From assembly GCA_021234155.1 (NCBI GenBank), contig JAJEKV010000016.1, positions 18,102,698 through 18,166,697 on the forward strand: a stretch of DNA of 64,000 bases. Direction: 5' to 3'. The notes under the pieces are model-generated. The model was not told the origin of the DNA. It saw nothing but the letters and a program-made list of their open reading frames with translations, and searched no databases. This DNA comes from Isoetes taiwanensis. Taxonomy: Eukaryota; Streptophyta; Lycopodiopsida; Isoetales; Isoetaceae. Of the stretch, positions 21,030 to 34,146 are shown piece by piece. How positions within the stretch are numbered: position 1 is the stretch's first letter; the number at the start of each line of letters is the position of its first letter. The position numbers were made by a program, and so were the translations under genes.

Positions 21030-23410
21030 ATTTTCCTCTCTGCAATCCAGGTAGAATAATCTTAGAAATAAATGAAGCCAAACCTGCTAAATCGTTCCAT
21101 GTTTCATGATTTAGGTTTATGCCCTATCAAGGCTTTTCATGAACTGATTGCAAACTTGATTTTTCTTCTTAACCACAAAGCCAGAAATTTGAGTAGTTTA
21201 AGAAAACTTTAAAAACTCCATACTTAACTCACCTAGTGTATCAGCTCTGGCCCCGTCTTCAGCTCACTGCCTTTCTAGATAACGATAATTGCGACTCAGC
21301 AAGCTACAGATGGCCAAGTACAATACCAAGTTCACTGAAGAAAAATACAACCCAACTGAGTACAAAGCTAGAAGGAATACTCTATTATCCTGGGAAGAAT
21401 TCTACAGCGAAATTCTGGGCAACACGATGGCCGGAGTTCTACAATGGAATTTTGGGCAATGCGGTGGAGTTCTGGGCAACAAAGCGGCATCCATTTGCGG
21501 CAGACCAATTTTAGGGAGCCTGGTAGAATTAGGTTAGATCGGAGGGCTCTATGATGCTCTACTATGCTCTAAGCGAACTGAGGGCTCTGCTATGGGAATC
21601 AACCAGGCCTTTGTTCTGGGGCTTGTGAGCCGAGCATGAATCAAGGAGTCATAAACATACTAGTAATGGTGCCCAGCGTTGCTGGGCAAATGTTGGGAAC
21701 CTGTCAATGATACGTGGTCTTTATTGACATGAGGTATTTTCTCATGCATGCAAATTAGTTAACGATTTGCTTTGACCAAATGCATGCTAAAGTAACAGGA
21801 CTATATAGCAACGGTGCCTAGCAAAAAACCTAAATGGTGCTTAGCAAAAACCTAAATGGTGAACATGTCAGTTGTGCCCTAGTAAGGCTCACCGCTTGAT
21901 CTTTCTAGATCTTTCCAATCGCCTTTAAGTTTCATTAATCTAATTGGCCCCTAAATAGCGCTTGGGCTAAAGTTGGAAAAACCTAAATAGTGCCTAGCAA
22001 AACCTAAATAGTGAGATAAATTGGCAGAGTTAGCGTTGGGCTAAAGTTGGAAATTTGTAATTGAATTGTGTGCATTGTACTTTTAAATTGTTGGGAACTA
22101 CGTATGTTCCCAAATATCTAAATGTCTAAGTTTATATTTTAGCATATGTTAGAACTATAGAATGCTATTGTGTTTTTACACGTCTTGTTTCCTCTTTGCA
22201 TTGAAGAAGTTTAATGGCCAGATAAGATGTTGAGAAAGAAGTTATTGATGCATTGTAGAGGCCATTTGATAACTTCTTAAATTGAATTGTGGCTTTTTCC
22301 GCATTTTATGGCAGAGTTGTTCAACCCTTTTAAGTTTAAAAGTTGAATCAGCTATGCTTTCCTAAACAATCTCACATGGTCTATAAGAAATAAAACAGAA
22401 GGTATTATCTGCTCAATGGGATCCTTTTAGCAAGTTGGAACACTCTTACCGTGAGAAAGTAATGCCAATCTCAAATCTTCCAACATGTAAACAGCTTTAA
22501 TGCCATGTGCCTTTCAACATAACCATCAAGTGTGGCAAAGTTGTAGACAGATAGTCTTGGCCATTCAAACAAAATTGCAAATGGATATGGGACAAACTTG
22601 TCAAGCTTTGCAAGCTTTTTCTTAAAGGTCTCTACCAATTTTGGAGATTGGCTTTCAAGTCATTGCATAATTCTCGCCTCTTTATGAATGTTGACCTTGG
22701 ATTTATCCATCTTCTTTTCTCTCTAAAAATGACTTTTGCTTTTGTTAAACCGCATTACAAAAAACTCGCCCCCGCATAGCTGACTTCATCCCAAAACCCA
22801 TAAATCCCGAAAGGCTTGGATCTTGTTATACAATCGAGCTTTGTGAACCGTACTTTCACATGATCAAAAGAAGATGCGATATTGCGGGGATGAAGACATC
22901 CTGCCTATCTTAGAAAATGAAATTTCAAATTGAATGTATAACTTACAAATGCATCTCGGCAGGATCCAAAGAAATAGCAAAAATTTGGGTAAAGGCTTCA
23001 TAGGCCGACAACCGCTGGAAATGAAGAGGCAAGGCTCCATAGGGTCGAGTAGCTACAACCAACCCATCAAAACGATGGCCGGGCCTTTGAATCTAAATCA
23101 AACTGTGGATCATTCTAAATACTTTGAAATGCTACTTGCAAAAGATGTTTCCCAAGCATTTTATGACTCAATTCAATTACGATAGAAAAATTCACAGTCG
23201 CGACCGACTATAATGTTTTCCTCGCTTATGTGTGATTAATCTTATGTGTGATAATTGGTCGGAGTCAGAAACCGCACCCCGTGAAGCGTAAAAGAAAAGA
23301 ATGAACTTCACAAAGAAAATAAAAGAATGAATTCAAGAAAAGCAAGATGGTCCCTAGGCCATTTGCAAATGCATATCAAGGAAATAAAACCGTGACATAA
23401 ATATATATCA
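21030..23410. other. gene-poor DNA with short internal repeats
   Basis: No supported gene. Around 21395-21480 a GGAATTTTGGGCAA/GAGTTCTGGGCAAC motif recurs three times. Around 21815-22010 the motif CCTAAATGGTG/CCTAAATAGTG recurs with GCCTAGCAAAA. Small open frames at 21236-21537 and 22934-23185 show no recognisable domain. Confidence 0.4.
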
Positions 23411-23419
23411 AGCGATTTC

Positions 23420-24080
23420 ATTGGGTTATCAAGCTTAGTTGTTGGAAGCTTTAGAAACAACAAAATCCAAGCCATGTTCAACGTCAAGGTCAAATCCAAG
23501 TAACCTAAGTTAGAAAATGTTCGTAAAGCTAAACCTATTACTTTTTATTTCTCGAAGGTGAAACAAACCCTGGCTGTGGCTCATTCATCGACTCCCAAGG
23601 AGCTCGATTGCATTATAGCCTCCATCTTTGATAAGAATGAACTTGATGCCATTGTTGGAAGCTTCGTAAAACAACATAATCTAAGCCTTGTACAACGCCA
23701 AATCCAAGTTATCTAAGTTAGTCAATGTTCAAACCGCAAAAATCATTACTTTTCAAAACCAATCAAAATTTTCAGAAATCATAGACTCCTCGCTCATCAT
23801 AGACTCCCAAGGAGTTCTCGATAGCATTGTAGCTCCACATATCAAATCGGCTTTCATTTGCCATAGCCCTAAATAGATAATACATAATTATCGGATATTT
23901 TGCTCCACATAATACGTTGTTTTGCCATCTAGTGTTTTGCATTCAGACAAATCGGCTCCTCATTTGCCATAGCCCCAAATAGAGCTCCCCACCAACAGAA
24001 TGCATGAAGATCCGATATTTCGCCCAGATAATACAAGAGTTTTGGCATCTCGTGGCAAAATCGGCTATTCGTCTTGACAT
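23420..24080. repeat. degenerate tandem repeats
   Basis: Two ~230-bp imperfect units, at about 23425-23640 and 23650-23880, share GTTGGAAGCTT, CAA-ATCCAAGT-A-CTAAGTTAG and GACTCCCAAGGAG. A shorter pair at 23895-23990 and 24010-24090 shares GATATTT-GC and ATCGGCT. No coding frame. Confidence 0.6.
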
Positions 24081-24394
24081 AGCCCTAAGAATCTACAACG
24101 CCTTCAACAATGCCGGATTCTCGTGTAAGGATCGAAAAATCTTTTAAAAAGAAACTCAAGCTTTATGTCGCCTCTCTCCACAAATTTTTTCTGATCTAGA
24201 CCCTTCGCGTCCCCTTTGCTTCAACCGCTTTTGAATGAAAAGCATTGCAACAAATACTTCTACACCGCGCCCCTCTGTTTCAACTGCTTTGAACACCACT
24301 ACACTGTTTTGGCCGCATCCATCTCAGTGAGTCGAGGCACCTCAAAGTCCGCTGCTCTGCCTAAAGAAACCCTAGAAGGTAAGTTGGAAGAAAT

Positions 24395-24485
24395 ATCCGT
24401 AATGGGCAAAAAGAGAGTCGAGCCAAAAATAAACTAAATTTCCCTAATGGGCAAAAGAGAGTCGAGCCAAAAATAAACTAAATCT
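24395..24485. repeat. 46-bp tandem duplication
   Basis: AATGGGCAAAA-GAGAGTCGAGC plus CAAAAATAAACTAAAT occurs twice back to back, differing by a single A. Confidence 0.85.
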
Positions 24486-24778
24486 GGACCCTTCGATGTA
24501 ATCACGTCATTTGTGGCCCTAGGATTTAGGGCTCGGTGCACTACGCACTTACGGTATAACATTATAATATATAAGATGTGGCCAAAAAGCAAGCATGATA
24601 AGCTTCTGCAAATCCCATAAATTGGTACAAATGAATAAAGCTCCAAGGATTAACATAGGCGTAAGAAAAAACGTCTAAGCTCTTCAGAAACGACAATCTA
24701 ATAATTTTGAACACAGATTTGGTGAGGAACCTACCATCAATTGCATGCAAAGGGTGGCAGATCTAGAACTGCAATGCA

Positions 24779-26432
24779 TGTGACGCTCCCTGCTAAACAT
24801 ACGGTGCCCGACCGTACACTCGGCAGGAAATCCCCCGTCCGGCTCAACAACCGCACAGGCCCTCCGTCTATCCCGCACTCTGGAACCTCCGTAGTGCGGG
24901 AAGGGGACACGAAGGTGTCTTGTGCGCCCTTCCCCTATGGGCTCCTATCACAGCGGAAGCATAAACACGTCAGAACTAGCAATACAATACAATAGGCTAC
25001 CTCAAGGATAGCTCAGCCGCACATACATAGATGCAAAGAACATAATCATATGCCATAAAACATGAGAGCTCCTACCCGTGGCTCCGACTCATAGGGTAGT
25101 CGACTGACTGGATAGGCCTCAAGATAGAGCAGACCGAGTCATAACAATGGCGGGGCTGGCATGAGACAATGGCTAGGGTTGACCACTCCATCCGCCCCTC
25201 CCCGCATACTACTTTGCATGGGCTAAACCAAGGCGTGGCATGACTCTAACCTTCCTGATCACGCAATCCCGTGGCATCACCCCTCGGGACTACTCCAAAG
25301 TTGCATCTCCCGGGTCCGATAAGGTAGGAAGGGTTGCATCTCCCTTCCCTGGGGTCTAGAGGCTCCACGGGCGCTAGAGAATCGCGGGCGACACACGATT
25401 AGCACCCGGACCAACCCCCAAAACAAGAGCCAAGCTGACACTTGCAACTCTTGAGAGGCAGGGCAACACCATTGCCCCGGGAGGTGTCGGACCCATGCCC
25501 GCCCCCACACCTAAGTGACCACCATAAGCCTAGCCCACTATGGAATCCCCCGAAGCCCCCACTAGGCAGGGAGCCTCCCTCCATCTTGCCTCTAGCCCCG
25601 TTGTGTAGTGCTGAGTCACGTCATAGCCTCCATAGCCCGGTGGGTTCCTATGCACAAGCCGCATATAATAGGAACTAAAGGATCTACACTAGGAGCATAC
25701 TACATATGGCTCTAGGTCTCTACCCCCCTTCCCAACACAAGAGGAGCAACATGATCAACCAATATCACATACATCACATCATGATCCATATCAATATCAT
25801 ATGAACATCTTAACCTAACATACATAGCTAATCTAACAGTTAGGGTTCCTTGATTAGGGTTCAAGATGTTCATCAAGGGATCTAGGGTGGCTCTACTCTA
25901 GACACAAAACACTAACCCATCTGGAGTGCTAACTTCCAGATGAACTAACATGAACTCTACTCAACCTACCTCCTCCAGAAGCGCTTCCTCCCATTCCTGG
26001 CGTCTCCATGCTCCTAGACGTGGGTCGAAGGCCTGCTCCCTCTACGGTCATACACACCTTCCAGGGGCTGCTGCTCCAGGCTAGGCTATGCCAAACGGTG
26101 CTCGAAACAGGGTTTCGGGCACGTGGATGAGAGTTCAGGTGCTAGGTCAGGGAAAAGGATCTAGGGTTAGGGTTAGGGCTCATATATAGGTGTGGGTCCA
26201 CATGGGATGGCACGTGGCACCACTGAGATGAGGCCGCGTGGCGGTTGCCCACTAGGATAAGGCCATGTGGAAATGGGCCTTATCCTAAGGTTATCTAAGT
26301 TAAACAATTAACTTAGATGTGCACCCCTTGCCACTTATCCAAGGCATACAAGGCTACCTAAGTAGGCTTTGTATGGTGATCGTCCGTGAATATAATGTAT
26401 TTATGGCGTATATTCCCTTGGAACGTCACATT
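24779..26432 (-). repeat. 3' LTR of Ty3/gypsy element
   Basis: 1,654 bp, from TGTGACGCTCCC to CGTCACA. It is preceded on its coding side by a polypurine tract and flanked by the ATGCA target duplication. Confidence 0.95.
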
Positions 26433-26446
26433 CTCCCCCCCTTAGG
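26433..26446 (-). other. polypurine tract
   Basis: The minus strand reads AAGGGGGGGAGAA directly before the 3' LTR. It is the plus-strand DNA primer. The same tract stands at 62503-62516 in the second copy. Confidence 0.9.
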
Positions 26447-27290
26447 ACAATGCTGTCCTCAGCATTGCGCTAAAGTGACGAGCCTATCTATCCTGCAAAA
26501 CAACATAAGATCATACACTTAAATTAAAACCATCAGCTTCCTATTAAAGTTAAATGTCAAAATTTAGGCTATATTTGTACTTATACAAAATTATATAGCC
26601 TTAACAAGGTTACTTCTTACAATAATTCAATATAAGAGTTATTAGGGTTCATAATCTAAATTATGGTTCCCCTCGCCTTCTCTCGCAATGCTTCCACCTC
26701 GAAGCTCCTTCTCACTTGCCTGCACATGGAGCACATTACGTTAGTTTAATTAATAAGTTTGTGGTTTTAGGGGACCACCCCCCTTACCATACCTTGCACT
26801 CGATCATGGCCCTTCCGGATTTGAGCTTAAGGACCATTTAAGATGATCCCATCATCGCCCATGATCAAGTGCTACCTTGTACTTTCTGCTACCCTATGTC
26901 GAAAGTACCCCTAGTGCATCATGCCCCAAGGGTTTTAAGCTAGGGAACGCCTCACGATCCCATCATCGCACATGATCACTTTGACCTTCACCATGACCCC
27001 TATGGTCGTGTGCGACCCCACATCGCGGGCATAGAGAGCATCCGACCGATGTCCCATCATCGCCAAGCACCATGCCTTTCCTCTTCTCTCTCTCGATGAC
27101 CCTATTGGTCATGCGCATCCTCTTGGTGCATGTTGGCCTAGAGAATGCCTTAAAGGCTTATCTCATCATCGCCTACATAGCCTCTAAGATTCGCTTATGT
27201 ATTCCACTAACTAGAATACATCTGCCAGAGCTAGAGGCTAACTAAGAACATACTAAGCTAACCTCCTGGCAAGTCGGGGTCGACCAAGTC
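26447..27290 (-). other. 3' untranslated region with four spaced repeats
   Basis: Non-coding DNA between integrase and the purine tract. The motif CCCATCATCGCC, often followed by a GATCA-type segment, recurs at about 26850, 26961, 27053 and 27164, about 100 bp apart. The second copy preserves the array at 62965, 63074, 63167 and 63268. Confidence 0.65.
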
Positions 27291-27299
27291 GGAGACGAC

Positions 27300-29045
27300 T
27301 CGCCCATCAAACTCCTTCATAAATTCTGGGTATTGCTTCTCCAAATCCTGCTTCAACACCCATGTCGCATCTTCCACCCGGGCAAGTGCTTCCACTTGAC
27401 CAAATACCGGAGGAACCGAGACCTCCTAGTCTTCTTTGAATGACTTATCAAGAAGTAACTCGTGCACAATTTCAACTTGCTCCTCACCATTTCCAACAAA
27501 GTTGGAGTATCCAAAACCTCATCGTGGGGTTAGGATTGTGCCTTTTCAATAAACTTACGTGGAAGACCTTGTGAACTTTGAGATGGGCCGGAAGATCCAA
27601 CTTGTAGGCTTGGGAGCCCACTCTTTCCACAATCTTGAACGGACCAGTCCGCCTAGGGGCAAGCTTCTTGCAACTCCCAATCCGAAGCTTAGCTTGCTTA
27701 ACCTTGATCTTCAACCACACGCTATCGCCCTACCTTGAACTCTCTTACTTGTCCCCTTTTGTCGGGCTATACTCTTCTCACCGACTTCTTGCGCTAGGAG
27801 GTAACCCCTCACTTCTTCCACCAACCGCTGCATATCTCCTAGCATCCGCCGGGACACTTCAACCTTTGACACCTGGATTGTGCCAAGTGTCCGGGTTAAG
27901 CACCGGTACCCGTAATTTACCATGAAAGGAGACATCCGGGATGACTCTGCTTGGCACTATTGTAGGCGAATTCCACCAAGTGGATATACTCATCCCACTT
28001 GGACTGCTTATTCCACACAAAACTTCTAAGCATATCTTCAATGATTCGGTTCGTTCTCTCCGTCTGACCATCTGTTGGGGATGATAAGTCGCGCTCATGG
28101 AGAGCTTCGGCCTAATGGTGCCGAAGAGGTCCCCGCCAAAAGGCACTCATAAACTTGGAATCTCTATCGATATTATCTCCTCGAGGCATGCCATGGAGCC
28201 TAAAAAATCTCCTTCACAAATAGCTTACAAGATCTAATGCCGTGTCGGTAGTTCTACAAGGCACGAAATGTGCCATCTTAGATAATTTGTCTACTACGAC
28301 CATCAATGCATCTTTGCCTCGAAGAGTCTTGGGAAGTCCCGTGATAAAATCCACTTACCACTTCCCACTTCGCATTCGGCACTGCTAGAGGTTCCAAAGC
28401 TCCTAGAATTCGAAGCTGCTCCGCTTTGGTTTGTTGACACAACTGGCACTCACGAATATATCTTGCTATCTGCTTCTTCATTCCCGGCCAGAAGTAGCTA
28501 CTTCGGATCTTGAAGTAGGTCTTCATAAAACCTGCATGCCCTGCTATTGGGCTGTTGTGTGTATCATGAAGGATTAGCTTCCTTATACCTGACGATTCGG
28601 GCACACACAACTTATGCTTATGATACAACAAGTTGCCTTCCTTCTTATAATGTTTGAAGGCTTCGCTCCTTATATCCGTTTCTAGCCTCCCTAGAGAGGC
28701 TTTCCCATACCTCCTTGAAATCACCATCGATGGTAATGTCTCTTCAATTTTCTTGCCATACCCACTCGAAAGAGTTGATATAGCATTACAATGTGTTCTT
28801 GTTTCAAGAGGTCTTCTAGAAAGAGCGTCGGCGACCACATTCAACTTACCTGGCTTATAAGCAATCTCGAAGTCATACTCTTCTAGGAATTCCATCCACC
28901 TCCTTTGTCTTAGATTCAGGAGTGGTTGAGTGAAGATGTATTGGAGGCTCTGGTGATTAGTATCTAACTGAAATTTCCTCCCAAGCAAATAATGCCTCCA
29001 AATACCTAAGAGCTCGACAATAGCTAGAAGTTCCCTCATCATGGG
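27300..29045 (-). pseudogene. Ty3/gypsy RNase H, integrase and chromodomain end
   Basis: 28278-29042 is open and gives the end of RNase H (HYLLGRKFQLDTNHQSLQYI, then YKPGKLNVVADALSRRP) and the integrase zinc finger (H-D-T...G-H-A-G-F...C-Q-L-C). The catalytic core follows in other frames, with a T-D-G-Q-T-E-R-T-N segment and SKWDEYIHLVEFAYNSA near 27950-28080. The C-terminal region at 27484-27720 carries VGSQAYKLDLPAHLKVHKVF and HVSLLKRHNPNP. The chromodomain is clear in the second family copy (VKWKHLPVEDLTW-like). Integrase inserts cDNA, and the chromodomain may direct it to marked chromatin. Confidence 0.85.
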
Positions 29046-29049
29046 TTGA

Positions 29050-30720
29050 TAGCTGCTCGGGTGTCGCTCAACTTCTTGGAATCATAAGCAATTACTCTTC
29101 CTTCTTGCATAAGGACTCCACCGCCGCTATCTTACTTGCATCCGCTTGCTACTATCTTGTCCTTGATGGTCTCCGCAAAAACTAGCACCGTGTCGTTGTT
29201 AAGGCTTCCTTAAGCTTTTCAAATGAAGCTTAAACATTCTCTAACCAATGTGCTTTCCAATCTTTCACCTTAACGCTCTTAGTGAGGTCCGTCAAAGGGG
29301 ACGCCCACTTAGCGAAGTCCTTCACGAACTTTCTCAGTAATAACCTCGCCGCACCTAGAAATCTTCTTACCTCCGCCACATTCTTTGAGCTGGCTAATCC
29401 ACTACCGCTTCAATCTTTGCGGGTCGGTGGAGATTCCTTCTGCCGATATGACATGGCCCAAGTACTCCACTCTTTCAAGGGCAAAGTGGCATTTGGAAAG
29501 CTTTCCATACAAACGATGCCGCCTCAACTTTTCTAACACCCTTCTCAAATGTCGACTATGATCTTCAATAGACTTGTCAGACTAGAATGTCGTCAAGAAG
29601 ACAATGACAAACTCATCAAGAAAAATCTCTCAAGACGCCGCTCATGAGGCGCATAAAAGTTGCTGGAGCATTCGACAAATCCAAAGGGCATTATCAGAAC
29701 TCGGCGACCATACCGCTTTAGGCGGTCTTATGGATATCTTCTTCCTTTATCCTTATTTGGTGGTATCCCCGACCTTAAGTCAATCTTAGAGAATACCTTT
29801 GCTCCTTGGAGTTGGTCCATCAAATCATCCGCCCTTTGGCAATGCATACTTATTCTTTATCGCCCGCTTGTTGAGTCGGGCGATAGTCTATGCACATTCT
29901 TAAACCGCCGCTTTTTTCTTCACGAAGAGTATCGGTGCTCCAAAGGGAGACACACTTTGCTCTAATAAAACCAAGCTCAAGCAATTCCTCGAGCCGCTTT
30001 TGAGCTCAATCAACTCCTCGGGTGCTCATCCCGTATGGTGCCTTGTTTGGTAGGGTTAGCATCCGTGCTAATGTGATCTCACACTCCACACCCCTCAGTA
30101 AGGTGGTAGTTGCCGATTTCATCCGAAATACATCCTTGAATTCAAATAAGCCTTTGCTATCCGGGCTTGGGCAATCTTCCCCTTTTGGTCATTTCCATCC
30201 CGCTTATTAGGCTCAATTGCCTCTAATCTCAAAATGTAATCCACCTTATTTCTTTCTATACTCTTCCTCACCGCTTCAAAGGAAATGCACTTTGCATAGA
30301 AGAAGTCAGCCTTCTTACCTTTCACTATGAATTTGGTGTCGCCTCAGGTAGTCATGTCATGGCGACTTCATTGCGGTCGCAATGATCATTGCTTTCCGGG
30401 CTTTAGGAACTCCATTCCTACTATAAGGTCATACCTTCCAATTTCCATGACCTCTCCCCCTACCACTTACTTCCACTAAGGTCTATGTCAAATGTGATCC
30501 TCCTCCCCTTAGTGTGTCGAATGGCTTCATTTGCCATAGCAACCGGCCTTGGCTTAGACTTCAATACCTTGTTCTTCATTAGGGGCAGCCAGCCTAGAGA
30601 GGCGAAATTGTGAGAGCTACCGTGTCTATCAATACTAGATATGGACTGCTATCTATGATCCCTCAAAATTGCAATGACTGTTGACTGATTTTCAATGTCA
30701 TCTGACTCAATGTTTGCACA
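29050..30720 (-). pseudogene. Ty3/gypsy protease and reverse transcriptase
   Basis: The protease active-site region is near 30610-30650 (L-V-L-I-D-T, then a shifted G-S-S-H-N-F). RT is recovered by switching frames: SPFGAPILFVKKK (about 29930), an ALNK...IKNKYALP stretch, VMPFGL, and the catalytic FLDDILV at about 29540-29600, followed by EYLGHVIS. RT makes cDNA from element RNA. Stops and frameshifts are frequent, so this copy cannot supply its own polymerase. Confidence 0.8.
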
Positions 30721-30819
30721 TATGTGACACTCACCATCTATGAAGTCCTGAGCCTCATGCTGGTCGCCGCCCTCATCCGCTTACGCTGGTGAATCCCAAT
30801 CCATAAGCTCGCCAAGGCT

Positions 30820-32016
30820 GCCGCGCATGACCGAATGGGCAATCATGTGTTCGTGCCCCGTTGGAAGCACACAAAACATAGCTTCTTCTCGATGCACTCC
30901 TGTCTCTTCTCCTTCGTCAGACTGTCTAGGATACGCTTTAGTATACTGCCTCCTGATGCATTCTGCGGCTTACGGTCCCCAAAGGCTTTACCCTGAGCTC
31001 TTCCCTGCTGTTGGCCTCCTGATGGCGTAGCTGCTGATTGCTTACTCTGGTATTGCCCTTGGTACTGCCCTGAAGTTTTACCCTTGAATGCCGACTGTTT
31101 CTCTGCTGGAGTTGATGGTGCTTCCTCCAAACTTATAGCTTTGTCCTCGGCCTCTGTGACTGACTTTGGGTTTATTGCTCTAACAAGCCTCTTGATATTG
31201 CTGTTCAACCCTTCAATGTAAGTATCCACTGCCTGCCTTTCTGATACTCCAGGAACATGAAGCCTAAGCCTCATGAATTCTTCGGTATACTTAGCCACTG
31301 ATAAGCTGCCCTGATTCAACCTGTAAAACTGCTGGATGTGTCTACTAGTGTGCGATCTAGGCACATAGTGTTTGCGGAAAGCCTTGCTGAAGGTCTTGAA
31401 TCTGCAACTGTTTCTTTTGAGCTTGTTAGACTTAGCATATCCCTTCCACCAGATCCTTGCCGGTCCAATAAGGTTAGCTGTAGCAACTTTCCCTATATCC
31501 TTATCCTTCATGCCATAAGAGTTGCCGAACTCTTCCATCTCATCAAGCCAGGCTTCTGCCTCCATGCCTGACCTGTCCTTCCCTGAGAACTGACCCAACT
31601 TCCTAGTCTTCCACACATTGCTCATAGCACTGTCAACTTTCTTTTGATAATCATCTTCCTTCCTTGCCCTGGCTCTTACCTGTGGAGTATCGGACTCACT
31701 TTCTGAGCTAGAACTGTCTTGACTGTCTGAAGTGTCTGATGAACTGGAGCTAGGTGGTGTTGGACTCCTTCTGTTTCTCCTTTTCCTCTTCCTGTCTCTG
31801 ACATTCCCCTGATTGTCCTGCCCTTCCGGCTGTGGAGCTTCCTCGATGCCTTGCTGAGGTAGCGGTGGAGGTGGTGGTGGAGCAGGTGCTGAGGTAGCGG
31901 TGGAGGTAGTGGTGGAGGTGGTGGTGGGCATTCATCAATGGGGCGGCCCAGTGGATCAGCTGATGCATCTGGGTCCTCATCTGGACGAGCCTTGCGTTGA
32001 TTGCTTCCGGCGTCAT
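30820..32016 (-). CDS. gag: Ty3/gypsy Gag
   Basis: The main frame runs from 31931. A low-complexity Thr/Pro start and a Ser/Asp-rich region (roughly residues 1-95) are followed by the retrotransposon Gag domain (residues ~110-260), with EAEAWLDEMEEF, IWWKGYAK, FKTFSKAFRKHYVP and YTEEFMRLRLHVPG. A Gln/Gly-rich linker then leads to CFVCFQ, the start of the zinc knuckle. A frameshift at about 30860 cuts the knuckle; its remaining H and C residues are read in the next frame (A-R-T-H-D-C-P). A start at 32016 in another frame is possible. Gag forms the particle and binds RNA. Confidence 0.85.
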
Positions 32017-32334
32017 ATCATCGTTGTTGTCATCCTGATCACGTCCAAAAAGGTTCCTGGGTACCCACTGGTGATGTCGGCCTTGAGAACCTGAACCTGT
32101 GTTCCTTGCTGCAAGGATTAATCATCAATGCTTGTTATTAAGTTACACAATCGTCATTTTTTGCCTACAATTAAATTGTTGTTAGGTACAAAAGAAATCA
32201 TATGAAAATTCCATTTGTGACTCAAGATCATGGTAATACATTAATTAGTATATAGGGGTACATTAATGAACTACATGATAATACTCAAGAGAGAGTTACA
32301 ATGTATAATTAAGTTAACAAAACAAATCTTCCAT

Positions 32335-33852
32335 CAACGGTGTCGCTTGAAGAAGTTCTTGATTTTCTTGAATGTTGTGCCCTTGCCCATGTTCTGCAGG
32401 ATTCTGGCCGCCGATCCTCCCTCCAATGCTCTTGCCACTTGTGGTGCTTTGAAGTTCAGTGCGCTTGCGCCACTACTGACAAGTGCGCATCCCTGAGGTG
32501 GCCCCTTGCGAAGTCGAGGGCGTGAAGGGCTACTGATCTTTTGAAGAGAATCACATGGTCCATCCCGAAATCTATCCTAGCATGCTGTCCAAACCCTGAG
32601 AGTGCTATGAGGAGCGCCACGGATTCTTCACCCCTTGGGCTGAACTCCTTGTGGAAGACTATCATCTGACCTTGGCTAAGGGCCGGAAGGTAGTACCTGA
32701 GTGATTTACCCCTGTGCGGCCCCGTGGCTCCCGTACTCTTCCTTTGAGCCGCCTCGCCGAACACATCTAATACGATAAGATCTTCGTGGTCTCTCCACAT
32801 AGTCGTTGCGTTCTCCAAGTTGATGCTTTGCTAGATGATTCACGATACTCTCGAGCGCACCGGGTCGGGCCGGAGCTTGGGCCTCTTCCCCGCTTGTACA
32901 ACCTCCGCTTTGGATTTCAAAATTCTTCTTAAGGATGATGGGTTCTATTTCTTTGAAACATGTACCTAATCTGTTGATACACCCGGATGTCCCACATGGT
33001 TTCCCCTTCCCATAGGGAGTGTCGCTCGGCTACCTCCCGTGGAATCTCTTGGTAGGAGTAGTCGATGAAGTCACTGCCCTGCTCTTGTGCTATGAGGCTT
33101 AGAAGCTCGTCGATCCCGAGGCCCTCCTCTTGGCCGAGAGGGAAGGTTGAGGATGTCGGGTGGCGAATATGTGTCCTCGCTCGCCAATAATCACCGGGTG
33201 AGGGCCGTGATACCCTCTTGGTGGCTCAAAGTCTCGCCTTAGTACTTCTTGTTGCCGAAGCTATCGCCTCTCCATCCTTCTTGCCTCCCTCATCTCCCAA
33301 CTTGGGTTCTCCTCCTCCTCCTCTTCGTAATCGTGCTCGATCTGCAACATCGGTGTTTCTGATGTGGAGCCGTAGTGTTCGTATGTCGAAGTCTCGATCT
33401 CGTGGATGCTTATCTGTGCTGCCCGAGTGTCGAGAGGTGCTAAATCCAGAGGTTGAATTGACGGCTCCCCGGTTGGTTAATCGCCTATCTTGCATGAACA
33501 ATGCTAAGGCTGCTTGGCTTGAGAGGTACCTATGCCTATGATGCTTACAGGTCATGTAGTCTGGCATGTTTCTAGTTCTATCCCACAGCTTGTTCTTGCC
33601 CCTGGATCCCCCACCTATGGCTTGAGCAAGAGAGTCTAGAGAAACCCATTTCCCTCCCCTAGGTGGCAAGCTAACTTCCGAGGGCAGAATTTGCTGATCA
33701 TATTGGCAAATAATGTCAGTGTAATAGGGAGTTCTGGTCAAGGTGGCATGAAGATCAAAGAGATGATCGAAGGCATGAAAGGCTTGCTCAGCAGGGAGTT
33801 CACGGATATGATTGGAGTCATTGTACCATCTAACAAAGCTTGATGGCGCCAT
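32335..33852 (-). pseudogene. unrecognised accessory protein of Ty3/gypsy element
   Basis: The minus frame opens at 33852 (MAPSSFVRWYNDSN, then PAEQAFHAFDHLFDLHATL and PRGGKWVSLDSLAQAIGGG). It shifts to a frame rich in E and R near 33320-33230, continues with EGLGIDELLSLIAQEQGSDF and EGETMWDIRVYQQIRYMFQR (about 33140-32950), and then follows 32818-32490. After another shift it ends in a basic tail (MGKGTTFKKIKNFFKRHR) near 32335. Codon-like openness across matched frames suggests one protein of about 500 residues, now with at least three frameshifts or stops. I recognise no domain. Its place between the H3-like gene and gag suggests an accessory role. Confidence 0.55.
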
Positions 33853-34146
33853 TGAGCAGGAGTGGCTATGAAAAATGGCTGATGGAGATAAGCAAAGGCC
33901 TAGGAAATCGCCAAAGGGGCTGAGAGCAACTCTGATGGGGAGAAAATGACAATTGAGGGCCCTTTTTATAGACTAGGGGTGCCTCGGGTTCCGTGCACAA
34001 AGGTTCTTGATGGGGAAGACTCCAAATCTATGGCCCTGGGTGTCCAAATGAGCTACCATGAAGTGCAATTCTAGATAAAGCAAAGCAAAAACACTACATG
34101 AGAGTTTGTTGGGTCAAAATTGGTCAATTTTAGGCAAGATTGGGCG

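Noticed and set aside
21236-21537. Overlapping plus-strand open frames with repeated G-N-A/W-A-T motifs
   Set aside because: The pattern comes from a short DNA repeat (GTTCTGGGCAAC-like) and no protein family is recognised.
25277-25678. Open frames within the Ty3/gypsy LTRs (also at 36819-37141 and 61245-61689)
   Set aside because: They recur only because the LTR recurs, are not in the same frame in all copies, and have no recognisable domain.
33218-33541. Plus-strand open frame of 107 codons
   Set aside because: Overlaps the minus-strand accessory gene and shows only low-complexity Ser/Arg sequence.
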